Source: Frondihabitans sp. Leaf304
GTDB lineage: Bacteria; Actinomycetota; Actinomycetes; Actinomycetales; Microbacteriaceae
Assembly: GCF_001423105.1 (NCBI RefSeq)
Contig: NZ_LMNV01000002.1
Span: 398,744 to 462,743, forward strand
Length of the DNA stretch: 64,000 bases
Direction of reading: 5' to 3'
A program made the translations under genes and the position numbers. The notes under the pieces were generated by a model. That model had not been told where the DNA came from. It did not search any database and saw only the letters and a program-made list of their open reading frames with translations. Positions 19,856-28,698 of this stretch are shown in pieces. The stretch's first letter is position 1. Every line of letters starts with the position of its first letter.

Positions 19856-19923
19856 TTTCAGGCAGAACTCTGCTTTCAGGCCGAACTCCGCTTACAGGCA
19901 GAACTCCGCTTTTCGGCAGAACT
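19856..19923. repeat. 18-bp tandem repeat upstream of sigA
   Basis: Units at 19856, 19874, 19892 and 19910 follow TTTCAGGC(A/C)GAACTC(T/C)GC. The first unit contains the perfect dyad GCAGA-AC-TCTGC. Spacing is exactly 18 bp for three units, and the fourth is diverged and partial. It lies between the divergent-in-orientation ends of sigA (start at 19751) and the MFS gene (stop at 20044). Regular spacing suggests protein-binding sites or simple tandem expansion. Confidence 0.7.
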
Positions 19924-20043
19924 AGGACCCATGTCAAGCCCTCGACATTTCGCCGAAGACAGGAAAGGGTCCGTGAGTAATTATTGCACGCCGCAGGCCG
20001 AACCGTTTACAGGGCCGCGGGATCCTGGTAGTGGAACAAGTCG

Positions 20044-21378
20044 TCAGCGCCCCGCGCGAGCGCGCATCCTTCGTGACAGTGCAACCCAGACCGGTCCCAC
20101 TTCTATTCCTTCTTCGAGGTGCATGCGGCGCCTCGTGCGACGCCGATCGACGATGAGACCGGCGACGCCGAGCCCGATGACGACGTACTGCACCAGGAAG
20201 GCGATGCGAAAGCCCGACCACGAGAAGAGCGGTGACGGGTCGCCCACCGCGACACCGTGAGAGTGAACCGCGTCGAGTACGACCCCGATGAGGAACATCA
20301 TCACGAAGCTGGCGAGGAATCCTCCGACATTGACGATGCCGTTCGCGACACCGAGGCTTCGAAGCGGATTGAAGGTGCGCGCGAAGTCGAACCCGATCAA
20401 GGATCCCGGCCCACCGGCCCCGAGGACGACCACCAGCACGATGACCAGCCAGTGCGGAGGAACCCCCGGCCAGGCCAGCACGGCCGTCCACACCAGGCCG
20501 ATGATCGAGACGATGCCGAGAACGAGATTCGAGCGGCGAAGGGGGAACCGCGCGCTCAGGAGACCGAGGATCGGCCCGGCCACGACGCCGGTGATAACGA
20601 GCAGCGCAAGAAGCCCGGACGCCTCGCCCCTCGAGAATCCGAGACCGCCGACCAGCGCGGGAACACCCCACAGCAGACTGAAGGTCGTGCCCGACGACTG
20701 AGTGACGTAGTGCGACCAGAATCCGAGACGGGTGCCCGGCCTCTTCACGCTCTCGACGAGTTGCCTGCCCGCGGTGGCCCACGACGAGACGACCGGCTGC
20801 CCGACCTGCCCCGCCGGTGCGTTGCGCACCACGCCGAGCAGAACGATCACCGAGAGCACGGCGACGGCCGCGGCGCTGAGGAACGCGGGAGACCAGCCGC
20901 GCGAGTGCAGCACGACCGCGAAGGGGACGGCGGAGAGGATCTGCCCCACCTGGCCGATGTTGCCGGTCCACTGCGAGACCTGCGGCAGAATCGGGCCGCG
21001 GAACCACGACGGGAGCAGCCGGATCACCGAGATGAAGGTGAGCGCATCACCGGCACCGACGAGCATGCGTCCCACGATGGCGAGACCGAGATGGGGCGGC
21101 GAGACGCCGACGACGGTCTGGCCGAGAGCCAGCACCGCGGCGCCGACAACCAGCAGCGCGCGCGGCCCGACACGATCGAGCATCACGCCCACGGGAATCT
21201 GCAGAGCCGCGTAAACCACGATCTGGGCGACGGCGAGAGTCGAGAGGGTCGACGCCGAGATGTCGAAGACGTGCTGGGCGTCGACGCCGGCGACTCCGAG
21301 GGACGAGCGCTGGAGCACGGCCACCACGTAGGCGAAGACGGCTGCGCCCCAGACGAGCCAGGCGCGCTTGGAATTCAC
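20044..21378 (-). CDS. MFS transporter
   Basis: A 444-residue major facilitator superfamily protein with about 12 hydrophobic helices. The loop 2-3 signature is visible as VGVMLDRVGPRALLVVG, and the second half repeats it weakly near GLLSARFPLRRSNLVLG. The C-terminus is a basic cytoplasmic tail of about 30 residues. The substrate cannot be inferred; the nearest neighbours (sigA, PAC2) give no clue. The GTG start at 21378 lacks a Shine-Dalgarno sequence, and TAACCT ends 6 nt upstream, so a leaderless mRNA is likely. Confidence 0.85.
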   Translation of the reverse strand: MNSKRAWLVWGAAVFAYVVAVLQRSSLGVAGVDAQHVFDISASTLSTLAVAQIVVYAALQIPVGVMLDRVGPRALLVVGAAVLALGQTVVGVSPPHLGLAIVGRMLVGAGDALTFISVIRLLPSWFRGPILPQVSQWTGNIGQVGQILSAVPFAVVLHSRGWSPAFLSAAAVAVLSVIVLLGVVRNAPAGQVGQPVVSSWATAGRQLVESVKRPGTRLGFWSHYVTQSSGTTFSLLWGVPALVGGLGFSRGEASGLLALLVITGVVAGPILGLLSARFPLRRSNLVLGIVSIIGLVWTAVLAWPGVPPHWLVIVLVVVLGAGGPGSLIGFDFARTFNPLRSLGVANGIVNVGGFLASFVMMFLIGVVLDAVHSHGVAVGDPSPLFSWSGFRIAFLVQYVVIGLGVAGLIVDRRRTRRRMHLEEGIEVGPVWVALSRRMRARAGR

Positions 21379-21403
21379 CCGACCAGGTTACCGACCCGTC
21401 AGG

Positions 21404-22318
21404 TCACGCCTCGTCGTCGCGGGGGCGCGAGGCCAAGAACTTCTCGAGCTCGGCGGCGATCGAATCGGCGCTCGGCACCTGCCCGTCGAGGCCGACGAGC
21501 GGCGACGGCAGCGGGTTGCCCTCCATGTACGTGTCGTGGCGCTCTTCGAGCGTCTCGACGAGACGGCTCAGCTCGGTGTTGCCGGCGACCTGCTCGTCGA
21601 CCTTGACCAGGAAGTCGCGGCCCTGCTCACGCAGGTCGTCGGTCGGGAAGATGAGGCCGGTCGCTGCGCTGATGCTCGAAAGCGCCGTCACCGCAGCGTC
21701 GGGAAACTCCGTGTCGGCGAGGTAGTGCGGCACGAGCAGCACGAACCCGGCGGTGGGGTGACCGCCCGAGGTGAGCCGGTGCTCGACGAGATGAAGGGCG
21801 TTGGCCGGTGCCTGCGTCGTCGGGCGCCAGACCGACAGCGACTCGATGAGATCGGTGCGATTGCCGGAGACGGTGACACCGAGTTCGCGCGTGTGCGGCA
21901 CCGGCATCGGGATCGCCTGCACCCAGGTGGTCGTCGCCATCTCGTAGCGCTGGATCAGCTGGATGACGGCACTCGTGAACTGGTTCCAGCGGAAGTCGGG
22001 TTCGAAGCCGGAGAGAAGCAGGAAGGGCTGCCCGATCTCGTCTTTCATGAGGCGGAGCGTCAACGTCGCCGCCTGGTAATCGGAAATGTGATCCTGGTCA
22101 AACGTGATGATGGGGCGCCGGGCCCGGTAGTCGAGGAGGACGTCGGCGTCGAAGGTCGCCACGATCTCGCCCTCGAGCGACTCGGTGAGGTACTGGGTCA
22201 GCTGCGCGACCGTCGATCCGGCGTCGGCGAAGCCGGTCAGGCCGGCGACCAGCGGCAGGCCGGTCGGGATACCCGTGGCACCGGGAGAAAGCTCGTACAG
22301 GTCTGCGGGTTCGGACAT
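21404..22318 (-). CDS. PAC2 family protein
   Basis: A 304-residue protein of the PAC2 (proteasome assembly chaperone 2-like) family. Marks are PLVAGLTGFADAGSTVAQL near the N-terminus, DADVLLDYRARRPIITFD, FVLLVPHYLADTEFPDAA and a C-terminal helix ending EKFLASRPRDDEA. Actinobacterial members form a separate group; their role is not established. The ATG at 22318 follows TAGCAT with a 6-nt gap, so it may be leaderless, although GAAGG just before the ATG could act as a very close ribosome-binding site. It is divergent from leucyl aminopeptidase and upstream of the MFS gene, 25 bp apart, possibly as one operon. Confidence 0.88.
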   Translation of the reverse strand: MSEPADLYELSPGATGIPTGLPLVAGLTGFADAGSTVAQLTQYLTESLEGEIVATFDADVLLDYRARRPIITFDQDHISDYQAATLTLRLMKDEIGQPFLLLSGFEPDFRWNQFTSAVIQLIQRYEMATTTWVQAIPMPVPHTRELGVTVSGNRTDLIESLSVWRPTTQAPANALHLVEHRLTSGGHPTAGFVLLVPHYLADTEFPDAAVTALSSISAATGLIFPTDDLREQGRDFLVKVDEQVAGNTELSRLVETLEERHDTYMEGNPLPSPLVGLDGQVPSADSIAAELEKFLASRPRDDEA

Positions 22319-22397
22319 CCTTCAATGCTAGGCACGGGCGGTCGACGCCACGCCCTTCGAGGGAATGCTGACAGCGAACGTGCCGCCCGGACTCCCA

Positions 22398-22403
22398 TAA
22401 AGT
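22398..22403 (+). promoter_or_regulatory. -10 element of leaderless pepA promoter
   Basis: TAAAGT followed by exactly 7 nt and the ATG at 22411. No Shine-Dalgarno sequence lies between, so transcription would start at or next to the start codon. Confidence 0.5.
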
Positions 22404-22410
22404 GGCTGGT

Positions 22411-23901
22411 ATGACCGTTCCGAAGCTCTCCGTCTCATCCGAACTCACCGCAGCCGACGTCTTCGTCATCGGCGTCGTTCCCGGCACGGGCGACGACGCT
22501 CCCACCCTGCTGTGGGATGCACCCGAGCTGGCCGATGCGCTCAAGGGTCTCGGCGTTTCAGGCGGACGCGACGAGGTGACGAGGTTGCCGGCCTCGTCTC
22601 TCGGATCCTCGTCGTCGTCGGTCTCGCCTGTCGCGACCATCGCGCTCGTCGGGCTCGGCGCCTCCGTCTCGATCGAGACGCTCCGGTACGCCGCAGGTTC
22701 TGCTGCGCGCCAGCTCACCGGCCGCACCCGCGTCGCCTTCGGTCTCCCCGTCGCCGACGACGCCGAGGCCCTGGCCGTGCTCGAGGGTGCCGCCATCGGC
22801 GCGTATGCCTTCGACTCGTACCGCCACTCCTCCGCGAGCGATGCCAAAAAGGCCGTCGCCGAGGTCGATCTCGTCACGGCCACCACCATCGATGCCGCGG
22901 TGATCGCTAAGGCGGCAGCCGTGGCGCAGGCCGTCCACACCGTTCGCGACCTCGTCACCACTCCCCCGATCGACCTCTCGCCGGCCGCCCTCGCCGACGA
23001 GGCCGTCCGCCTGTCGGCCACCAAAGACGTCACCGTCACCGTGCTCGAGGGCGACGAACTCCGCGAGGCCGGCTTCGGGGGCATCGTCGGAGTGGGGCAA
23101 GGATCCGCGCGCCCGCCCCGCTTGGTCAAGGTGCAGTACGCGCCCGCCGGGGCCGCGAAGCACCTCGCCCTCGTCGGCAAGGGCATCACATACGACACGG
23201 GTGGGCTGTCGCTCAAGCCCGCCGGCGCGATGGTCGGAATGAAGTACGACATGACCGGGGCGGCCACCGTCCTGGCCGTGACGCTGGCAGCTGCCGAACT
23301 CGCCCTGCCGGTCCGCCTCACCGCGTGGCTCTGCATCTCCGAGAACATGCTCGGCGCCGACCCCATTCGCCCCGACGACGTCCTGACCATCAAGGGCGGC
23401 ACCACCGTCGAGGTGACCAACACCGACGCCGAGGGTCGCCTCGTGTTGGCCGACGGCCTCGTTGCCGCCAGCGAAGAGCAGCCCGATGCCATCGTCGACG
23501 TCGCCACGCTGACCGGGGCACAGGTCGTCGCACTCGGCATGCGCTACGTCGGCGTCATGGGAACCGACGACTTCGCGCCCCGAGTGGTCGAGGTCGCCGA
23601 CGCCGCCTCCGAGCCGTTCTGGCGGGTGCCGCTGGCGCCCGAGCTTCGCACCCGGCTCAACTCCGACGTGGCCGACCTGGTGAACGCGACGCCGGGCAAC
23701 ACGGCCGCCGGCATGCTGCTCGCAGGCGTGTTCCTGAAAGAGTTCGTAGGCAAGAAGGAGGGCACCGACGAGCTCATCCCGTGGGCGCACCTCGACATCG
23801 CCGGGCCGAGCGAGAACAAAGCGGGCGGGTACGGCTTCACGACCAAGGGCGCGACTGGCATTACCGTGCGAACCCTGATCGACCTGGCCGCCTCGTTCTA
23901 G
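22411..23901 (+). CDS. pepA: Leucyl aminopeptidase (M17)
   Basis: A 496-residue M17 metallopeptidase that removes N-terminal residues from peptides and uses two metal ions. The C-terminal catalytic domain shows GKGITYDTGGLSLKP (catalytic Lys and metal Asp), KYDMTGAATVLA, and the signature NTDAEGRLVLADG with metal-binding Asp/Glu and catalytic Arg. The N-terminal third is variable and Ser-rich. I take the ATG at 22411 rather than the GTG at 22402, because the intervening bases form the 3' part of the TAAAGT-N7 promoter arrangement. It functions in cytoplasmic peptide turnover and is monocistronic, followed by a terminator. Confidence 0.93.
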   Translation: MTVPKLSVSSELTAADVFVIGVVPGTGDDAPTLLWDAPELADALKGLGVSGGRDEVTRLPASSLGSSSSSVSPVATIALVGLGASVSIETLRYAAGSAARQLTGRTRVAFGLPVADDAEALAVLEGAAIGAYAFDSYRHSSASDAKKAVAEVDLVTATTIDAAVIAKAAAVAQAVHTVRDLVTTPPIDLSPAALADEAVRLSATKDVTVTVLEGDELREAGFGGIVGVGQGSARPPRLVKVQYAPAGAAKHLALVGKGITYDTGGLSLKPAGAMVGMKYDMTGAATVLAVTLAAAELALPVRLTAWLCISENMLGADPIRPDDVLTIKGGTTVEVTNTDAEGRLVLADGLVAASEEQPDAIVDVATLTGAQVVALGMRYVGVMGTDDFAPRVVEVADAASEPFWRVPLAPELRTRLNSDVADLVNATPGNTAAGMLLAGVFLKEFVGKKEGTDELIPWAHLDIAGPSENKAGGYGFTTKGATGITVRTLIDLAASF

Positions 23902-23920
23902 GTGGCGTACTAGGCTGACG

Positions 23921-23945
23921 GAGGCGGGAGAAACCCGCCTTCTTG
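23921..23945 (+). terminator. Terminator after pepA
   Basis: AGGCGGG-AGAAA-CCCGCCT followed by TCTT: a perfect 7-bp stem with a short U-rich tail, 20 bp after the pepA stop. Confidence 0.8.
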
Positions 23946-24017
23946 CAGGGCCAGACCGGTGTCGCCATCGAACGACGCGGTCTCGGGCACTGATCGAATG
24001 CACGAAGGAGTTGCTGG

Positions 24018-25391
24018 GTGTCGGAACAGAATTTTGACCTTGTAGTTCTCGGCGGCGGTAGCGGCGGGTATGCCGCTGCGCTGCGAGCGAGCGAGCTCGG
24101 CCAGTCGGTCGCGATCATCGAGAAAGACAAGGTCGGTGGCACCTGCCTGCACCGCGGCTGCATTCCGACCAAGGCCCTGCTCCACTCGGCCGAGGTCGCC
24201 GACGTCTCGCGTGAGTCGCTGAAGTACGGCGTCGACGTCGACTTCCAGGGCGTCGACATCGCCCGGGTCACGACCTACCGCCGCGACATCGTCGAGCACA
24301 AATACAAGGGTCTCCAGAGCCTGGTCAAGGCCCGTGGCGTCACGACGATCGCGGGTGAGGGGCGACTGACCTCGCCGTCGACCGTTCAGGTCGGCGACGA
24401 CACGATCACCGGCAAGAACATTGTCCTGGCGACCGGCTCCTATTCGCGCAGCCTCCCCGGTCTCGAAATCGGCGGCCGCGTGATCACCAGTGAGCACGCC
24501 CTCGAGCTCGATTACATCCCGAAGAAGGTCGCGATCCTCGGCGGCGGCGTGATCGGCGTCGAGTTCGCCAGCGTCTGGAAGTCGTTCGGCTCCGATGTGC
24601 AGATCATCGAGGCTCTCCCCCACCTCGTGCCCAACGAGGAGGAGTCCGTCTCCAAGTCGTTCGAGCGGGCGTTCCGCAAGCGCGGCATCAACTTCTCTCT
24701 CGGCATCCGCTTCCAGAGCGTGTCGCAGAACGACGACGGGGTCGTCGTCACCCTCGAAGACGGCAAGACCTTCGACGCCGACATCCTCCTCGTCGCTGTC
24801 GGTCGCGGCCCGGTCACTCAGGGCCTCGGCTACGACGAGGTCGGCGTGAACATGGATCGCGGCTTCGTCCTCACCGACGAGCGCCTCGCGACCAACGTTC
24901 CCGGCGTCTATGCGATCGGCGACATTGTTCCCGGCCTCCAGCTCGCCCACCGCAGCTTCCAGCACGGCATCTTCGTCGCCGAAGAGATCGCCGGGCTGAA
25001 GCCCGTCGTGATCGACGACGTCAACATCCCCAAGGTCACGTACTCCGATCCGGAGGTCGCCTCGGTGGGTCTCAGCACGGCGAAGGCCACCGAGAAGTAC
25101 GGCGCCGACAAGATCGCCGCCTACGACTACAACCTCGCAGGCAACGGCAAGACGTCGATCCTCGGTTCGGCCGGGTCGGTCAAGGTCATCCGCGTCGTCG
25201 ACGGTCCGGTGGTCGGCATCCACATGATCGGCGCCCGCGTCGGCGAGCTCATCGGAGAAGCGCAGCTCACCGTCAACTGGGAGGCCTACCCCGAAGACGT
25301 CGCTGGCCTCATCCACGCTCACCCGACTCAGAACGAGGCACTCGGCGAGGCCATGCTGGCCCTCGCGGGCAAGCCCCTCCACGCGATGTAG
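24018..25391 (+). CDS. lpdA: Dihydrolipoyl dehydrogenase (E3)
   Basis: A 457-residue flavoprotein that reoxidises dihydrolipoamide of 2-oxoacid dehydrogenases with NAD+. It has the FAD-binding GGGSGGYAAALRASELG (12-28), redox disulfide GGTCLHRGC (Cys43, Cys48), NAD site AILGGGVIGVEFASVW, second FAD motif GVYAIGDIVPG, and the C-terminal HAHPTQNEALGE with the active-site His-Glu pair. The GTG at 24018 follows AAGGAG with 7-nt spacing. It is directly upstream of the E2 gene, so E3 and E2 are co-located while E1 (aceE) lies at 57 kb. Confidence 0.95.
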   Translation: MSEQNFDLVVLGGGSGGYAAALRASELGQSVAIIEKDKVGGTCLHRGCIPTKALLHSAEVADVSRESLKYGVDVDFQGVDIARVTTYRRDIVEHKYKGLQSLVKARGVTTIAGEGRLTSPSTVQVGDDTITGKNIVLATGSYSRSLPGLEIGGRVITSEHALELDYIPKKVAILGGGVIGVEFASVWKSFGSDVQIIEALPHLVPNEEESVSKSFERAFRKRGINFSLGIRFQSVSQNDDGVVVTLEDGKTFDADILLVAVGRGPVTQGLGYDEVGVNMDRGFVLTDERLATNVPGVYAIGDIVPGLQLAHRSFQHGIFVAEEIAGLKPVVIDDVNIPKVTYSDPEVASVGLSTAKATEKYGADKIAAYDYNLAGNGKTSILGSAGSVKVIRVVDGPVVGIHMIGARVGELIGEAQLTVNWEAYPEDVAGLIHAHPTQNEALGEAMLALAGKPLHAM

Positions 25392-25480
25392 CGCGGCGGT
25401 GCACCCCGCACCGGCAGTCGTCAGCACCATCCCCGCACCACCACAGTTTTTATAACAGAACCGCAGAAGGAGCCCCCCTG

Positions 25481-27064
25481 ATGAGCGAATCCGTCAACCT
25501 CCCGGCACTCGGCGAGAGTGTCACCGAGGGCACGGTCACCCGCTGGCTGAAGAACGTCGGCGACCGCGTCGAGGTCGACGAGCCGCTGCTCGAAGTATCG
25601 ACCGACAAGGTCGACACCGAGATCCCGTCCCCCGTCGCCGGTGTGATCGAAGAGATCCTCGTTGCCGAAGACGAGACGGTCGAGGTGGGTACCGCCCTCG
25701 TCAAGATCGGCGATGGTAGTGGTTCCGGCGCTCCTGCCGAAGATGCACCCGAGGCCGAAGCGCCCGGAACGGGCCCCGCGTCGACCGACGACACCCCCGC
25801 GACCGCTGCGGCCGGCGGCTCCTCCGAGTCGTCCGAGGGCTACGAGGGCCCCGCTGACGACGTGGAGTCCGCTTCGGCCGAATCCGCGGCTGGCGACGAC
25901 TCCTCTGAGGGGCTCGAGGCGGAGGTCCCCTCCGACTCCGCTCCCGCTCCGGGTGAGGGTGCGCCCGCCGAGGCGCCCGCTCCGGCGGAGTCGGTCGACC
26001 CCGCCCCCGCGGCCGCTGCTCCGGCGCCTGCCGCTGCCGCGCCGGCTGCGCCGGCTCCGGCCGCTCCCGCCGCGTCTGCTCCCGCAGCCGCTGCTCCCGC
26101 TTCCGCCCCCAGCACCGGCGCGCCGGTCGGATACGTGACTCCGCTCGTTCGCAAGCTCGCCGGCGAGAAGGGTGTCGACCTGTCGACCGTCTCCGGCACC
26201 GGTGTCGGCGGACGCATTCGCAAAGAAGACGTGCTGTCAGCTGCCGCTGCGGCCGAAGAGGCCGCCAAGGCCGCTTCTGCACCGTCGGCCTCCGCGGCAC
26301 CGTCGGCTCCTGCTGCTTCGTCGAAGTACGAGCCCCTCCCGGTCTCCGACCTCCGCGGCACGACCGTGCCGATGACCCGCCTCCGCAAGGTCGTCGCGCA
26401 GCGCGCCGTCGAGTCGATGCAGTCGACCGCACAGCTCACCAGCGTCGTCGAGGTCGATGTGACGAAGGTCGCGAAATTCCGCGACGCCGTCAAGGGCGAC
26501 TTCCTCGCCAAGACCGGTAACAAGCTGTCGTTCCTGCCCTTCTTCACCCTCGCAGCGGCGGAGGCTCTCCAGGCCTACCCGAAGCTCAACGCGACCGTCG
26601 ACGGCGACTCGATCGTCTACCCCGACACCGAGAACGTCAGCATGGCCGTCGACACCGAGCGCGGCCTTCTGACCCCGGTCATCAAGAATGCCGCGTCGCT
26701 CGATCTGGCCGGTCTCGCCGCCTCGATCGCTGACCTCGCCGGTCGTACCCGCGACAACAAGCTGACCCCCGACGAGCTCTCCGGTGGCACCTTCACGGTG
26801 ACCAACACCGGTTCGCGCGGCGCCCTGTTCGACACCCCGGTCGTGTTCCTTCCCCAGGTTGCGATCCTCGGCACCGGCATCGTCGTGAAGAAGCCCGTCG
26901 TCGTCACGGCCGACGGCTCGGAGTCGATCGCGATTCGCTCGATGGTGTACCTGGCCCTCTCGTACGACCACCGCATCGTCGACGGTGCCGACGCGGCCCG
27001 CTTCCTCGTCGCGGTCAAGATCCGCCTCGAGGGCGGCGACTTCCAGGGCAAGCTCGGTATCTAA
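25481..27064 (+). CDS. sucB: 2-oxoacid dehydrogenase E2 (dihydrolipoyl acyltransferase)
   Basis: A 527-residue E2 core. Residues 1-75 form one lipoyl domain with the lipoylated Lys43 in EVSTDKVDTEIPS. Residues 85-220 are a long acidic then Ala/Pro-rich swinging linker. The E3-binding domain follows (PLVRKLAGEKGVDLSTVSGTG), then a second Ala linker and the catalytic domain ending in SYDHRIVDGADAARF with the active-site His and Asp. A good AGAAGGAG site precedes the ATG. In actinobacteria this E2 (also called DlaT) serves the pyruvate complex and may be shared with the 2-oxoglutarate complex; substrate choice is not decidable here. Confidence 0.9.
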   Translation: MSESVNLPALGESVTEGTVTRWLKNVGDRVEVDEPLLEVSTDKVDTEIPSPVAGVIEEILVAEDETVEVGTALVKIGDGSGSGAPAEDAPEAEAPGTGPASTDDTPATAAAGGSSESSEGYEGPADDVESASAESAAGDDSSEGLEAEVPSDSAPAPGEGAPAEAPAPAESVDPAPAAAAPAPAAAAPAAPAPAAPAASAPAAAAPASAPSTGAPVGYVTPLVRKLAGEKGVDLSTVSGTGVGGRIRKEDVLSAAAAAEEAAKAASAPSASAAPSAPAASSKYEPLPVSDLRGTTVPMTRLRKVVAQRAVESMQSTAQLTSVVEVDVTKVAKFRDAVKGDFLAKTGNKLSFLPFFTLAAAEALQAYPKLNATVDGDSIVYPDTENVSMAVDTERGLLTPVIKNAASLDLAGLAASIADLAGRTRDNKLTPDELSGGTFTVTNTGSRGALFDTPVVFLPQVAILGTGIVVKKPVVVTADGSESIAIRSMVYLALSYDHRIVDGADAARFLVAVKIRLEGGDFQGKLGI

Positions 27065-27076
27065 CGGCATCAGCCC

Positions 27077-27138
27077 CGACACCGACTTTCGGGCCAACCA
27101 CCACCGTTCGGCGGTGTTGTGCTCGGAAAGCGGTGTCG
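27077..27138. terminator. Bidirectional hairpin between convergent genes
   Basis: CGACACCGACTTTC (27077-27090) pairs with GAAAGCGGTGTCG (27126-27138) with one bulged base, and an inner CACCG/CGGTG hairpin gives a branched structure. It fills the gap between sucB and the convergent pseudokinase gene. Confidence 0.65.
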
Positions 27139-27144
27139 TCGGAA

Positions 27145-28563
27145 TCAGCCCGAGTCGATCGACCGCACTCGCCAACCGGCCTCCGTCTTCACCACGAAGA
27201 CGGAGGCCGGTTCGTCGTTGCTCGACGTGGCGTCGAAGAGCACAACTCCACCCAGCCGGTTGATGGCCGTGCCGACGACGATCTCTGGCACGGATTCGAG
27301 AAGCGCAGGATCCGCCACGACCCGCTCATCCTCCGCCAGCGCGGCTGACCCGGGTTCGTCGACACCCGCCAGGCACTCGGCGTCGAGGGCTCGGAAGCAG
27401 TCCGCGCGGAGCCGGAGTAGGAGACGAACGGCTCTGTCGGCGTCATCGCCGGCTAGGACAGCTTCCACCTGGTCGTGGCGATCGGCTCGGGGGCCAGTCG
27501 ACGTCGAAGGCGTAGGCGTTGGGGTCGCCGTCGCCCTCCCCCCAGGAGTCGTTCCTGTGGCCCGACCCGGCGGGCCCGAACCTTCCGCGGACGTCGCGGC
27601 CACGCCCCGATCGTCGTTGGCACTCCCGGCACCTCCACCACCGGCACCGCCACCACCGACCGCGAGCCCGATCGCCGCGCAGCCGACAACGGCGCCCGCC
27701 AGAACCCACACGCGCTTCCGCACCTGTCGCGCCGCTGCTCCGGCCTGGGCAGCGAGCTCGAACGCGCGCCCTCCGGCAGATAAGCGGTGGGCCCAGGTGC
27801 GAAGCGTCGCCAGCCCCGGAACGAGATCATCGAGCGGGTACATGGTCTCCACCTCGTCGTGCACCGGCATCATCTCGAAGGGAGCCTCGTCGTCGAGTGC
27901 GACGGGGGCGGCGAGATCGAACAGTGCCTCGACGAGTTCGTCGAGCGTTGTCGACTCGTCGCAGAGCTCCGTGAAGCGCCGCCGCTGGTCGGCCCCGATG
28001 CCCGAGCAGACGGGCAGCACCTGGTCGATCGCGCGACGCCCGGCTGCCGTCGCCCCGCCGGGTGGGCGGGCGAGCCGCTGCGGACCCCGTGCCGGGGCGG
28101 CGCGCACGCCCACGACGACGGGTGCGCCGTGTCGATCGAGCAGCACGTTGCCCAGGCCGACGCCACTCACGAGGTCGACGTGGCGTGCCAGGGGTGACCG
28201 CTCGAGATGCTGGAGCGCCATGAGCACCGGAGCGAGGAGCGTCACGGCCTCCCCCGCCGCAAGCACCCCACGATCGGCCACGAAGGTCGAGGCCGACCGG
28301 CTGCCGAGCCGAGGCAGGATCAATCCAAGAGAATCGGCGCCCGCCACGAGCGCGACGTCGATCAGAGGAACGACGTGCCGGTGGGTCGCCCCCGAGAGCG
28401 CGACGGCCTCGGCCAGCGCGCGCGAGGCGGCACCATCGCCACGATGGATCTTGACGACGAGCGACGAGGATCCGAGCCCACCGAGCCACTCGTACACATC
28501 GGCATTCACGCCCGCGGCGACGAGCTCGCCGAGGCGACTGTCGCGGGAACGGGGTGAGGTCAT
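27145..28563 (-). CDS. Membrane protein with degenerate protein kinase domain
   Basis: A 472-residue protein. Residues 10-190 resemble a Ser/Thr kinase lobe: a Gly-poor loop, an ATP-site-like Lys38 (SLVVKIH), and a catalytic-loop remnant HVDLVSGVGLGNVLLD (128-143). The HRD aspartate context is altered, and the DFG motif is gone (VVVGVRAA). After a linker there is one transmembrane helix (about 285-304), a Gly/Thr/Pro-rich extracytoplasmic linker and a C-terminal domain ending FVVKTEAGWRVRSIDSG. This is the layout of a PASTA-type kinase but probably catalytically dead. I start at the ATG at 28563; CACGAT ends 6 nt upstream. An ATG at 28605 is the alternative. The role is unknown, possibly a scaffold for cell-envelope signalling. 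Confidence 0.75.
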   Translation of the reverse strand: MTSPRSRDSRLGELVAAGVNADVYEWLGGLGSSSLVVKIHRGDGAASRALAEAVALSGATHRHVVPLIDVALVAGADSLGLILPRLGSRSASTFVADRGVLAAGEAVTLLAPVLMALQHLERSPLARHVDLVSGVGLGNVLLDRHGAPVVVGVRAAPARGPQRLARPPGGATAAGRRAIDQVLPVCSGIGADQRRRFTELCDESTTLDELVEALFDLAAPVALDDEAPFEMMPVHDEVETMYPLDDLVPGLATLRTWAHRLSAGGRAFELAAQAGAAARQVRKRVWVLAGAVVGCAAIGLAVGGGGAGGGGAGSANDDRGVAATSAEGSGPPGRATGTTPGGRATATPTPTPSTSTGPRADRHDQVEAVLAGDDADRAVRLLLRLRADCFRALDAECLAGVDEPGSAALAEDERVVADPALLESVPEIVVGTAINRLGGVVLFDATSSNDEPASVFVVKTEAGWRVRSIDSG

Positions 28564-28685
28564 CCCTCGATCGTGACCGCTTCGGATCCTTCGGTGACCG
28601 ATCATTGTCAGTCTGGGGAGAGGACGCTCGGCTGTCCGGCCTGGGGAGACGAGGCCTCAGGAGGTGCGGCGAGGCCCGGAGACCG

Positions 28686-28691
28686 TATCCT
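28686..28691 (+). promoter_or_regulatory. -10 element of leaderless DUF4191 promoter
   Basis: TATCCT, 7 nt, then the ATG at 28699. There is no ribosome-binding site in between. Confidence 0.55.
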
Positions 28692-28698
28692 AGACAGC

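Noticed and set aside
17547-19925. 792-codon plus-strand frame across murT and sigA
   Set aside because: It is antisense to two well-identified genes and its residues reflect their reverse complement; only its tail is of interest, because it reveals the 18-bp repeat.
27145-28563. Active Ser/Thr kinase
   Set aside because: The DFG motif is missing and the catalytic loop is altered, so I call a pseudokinase.
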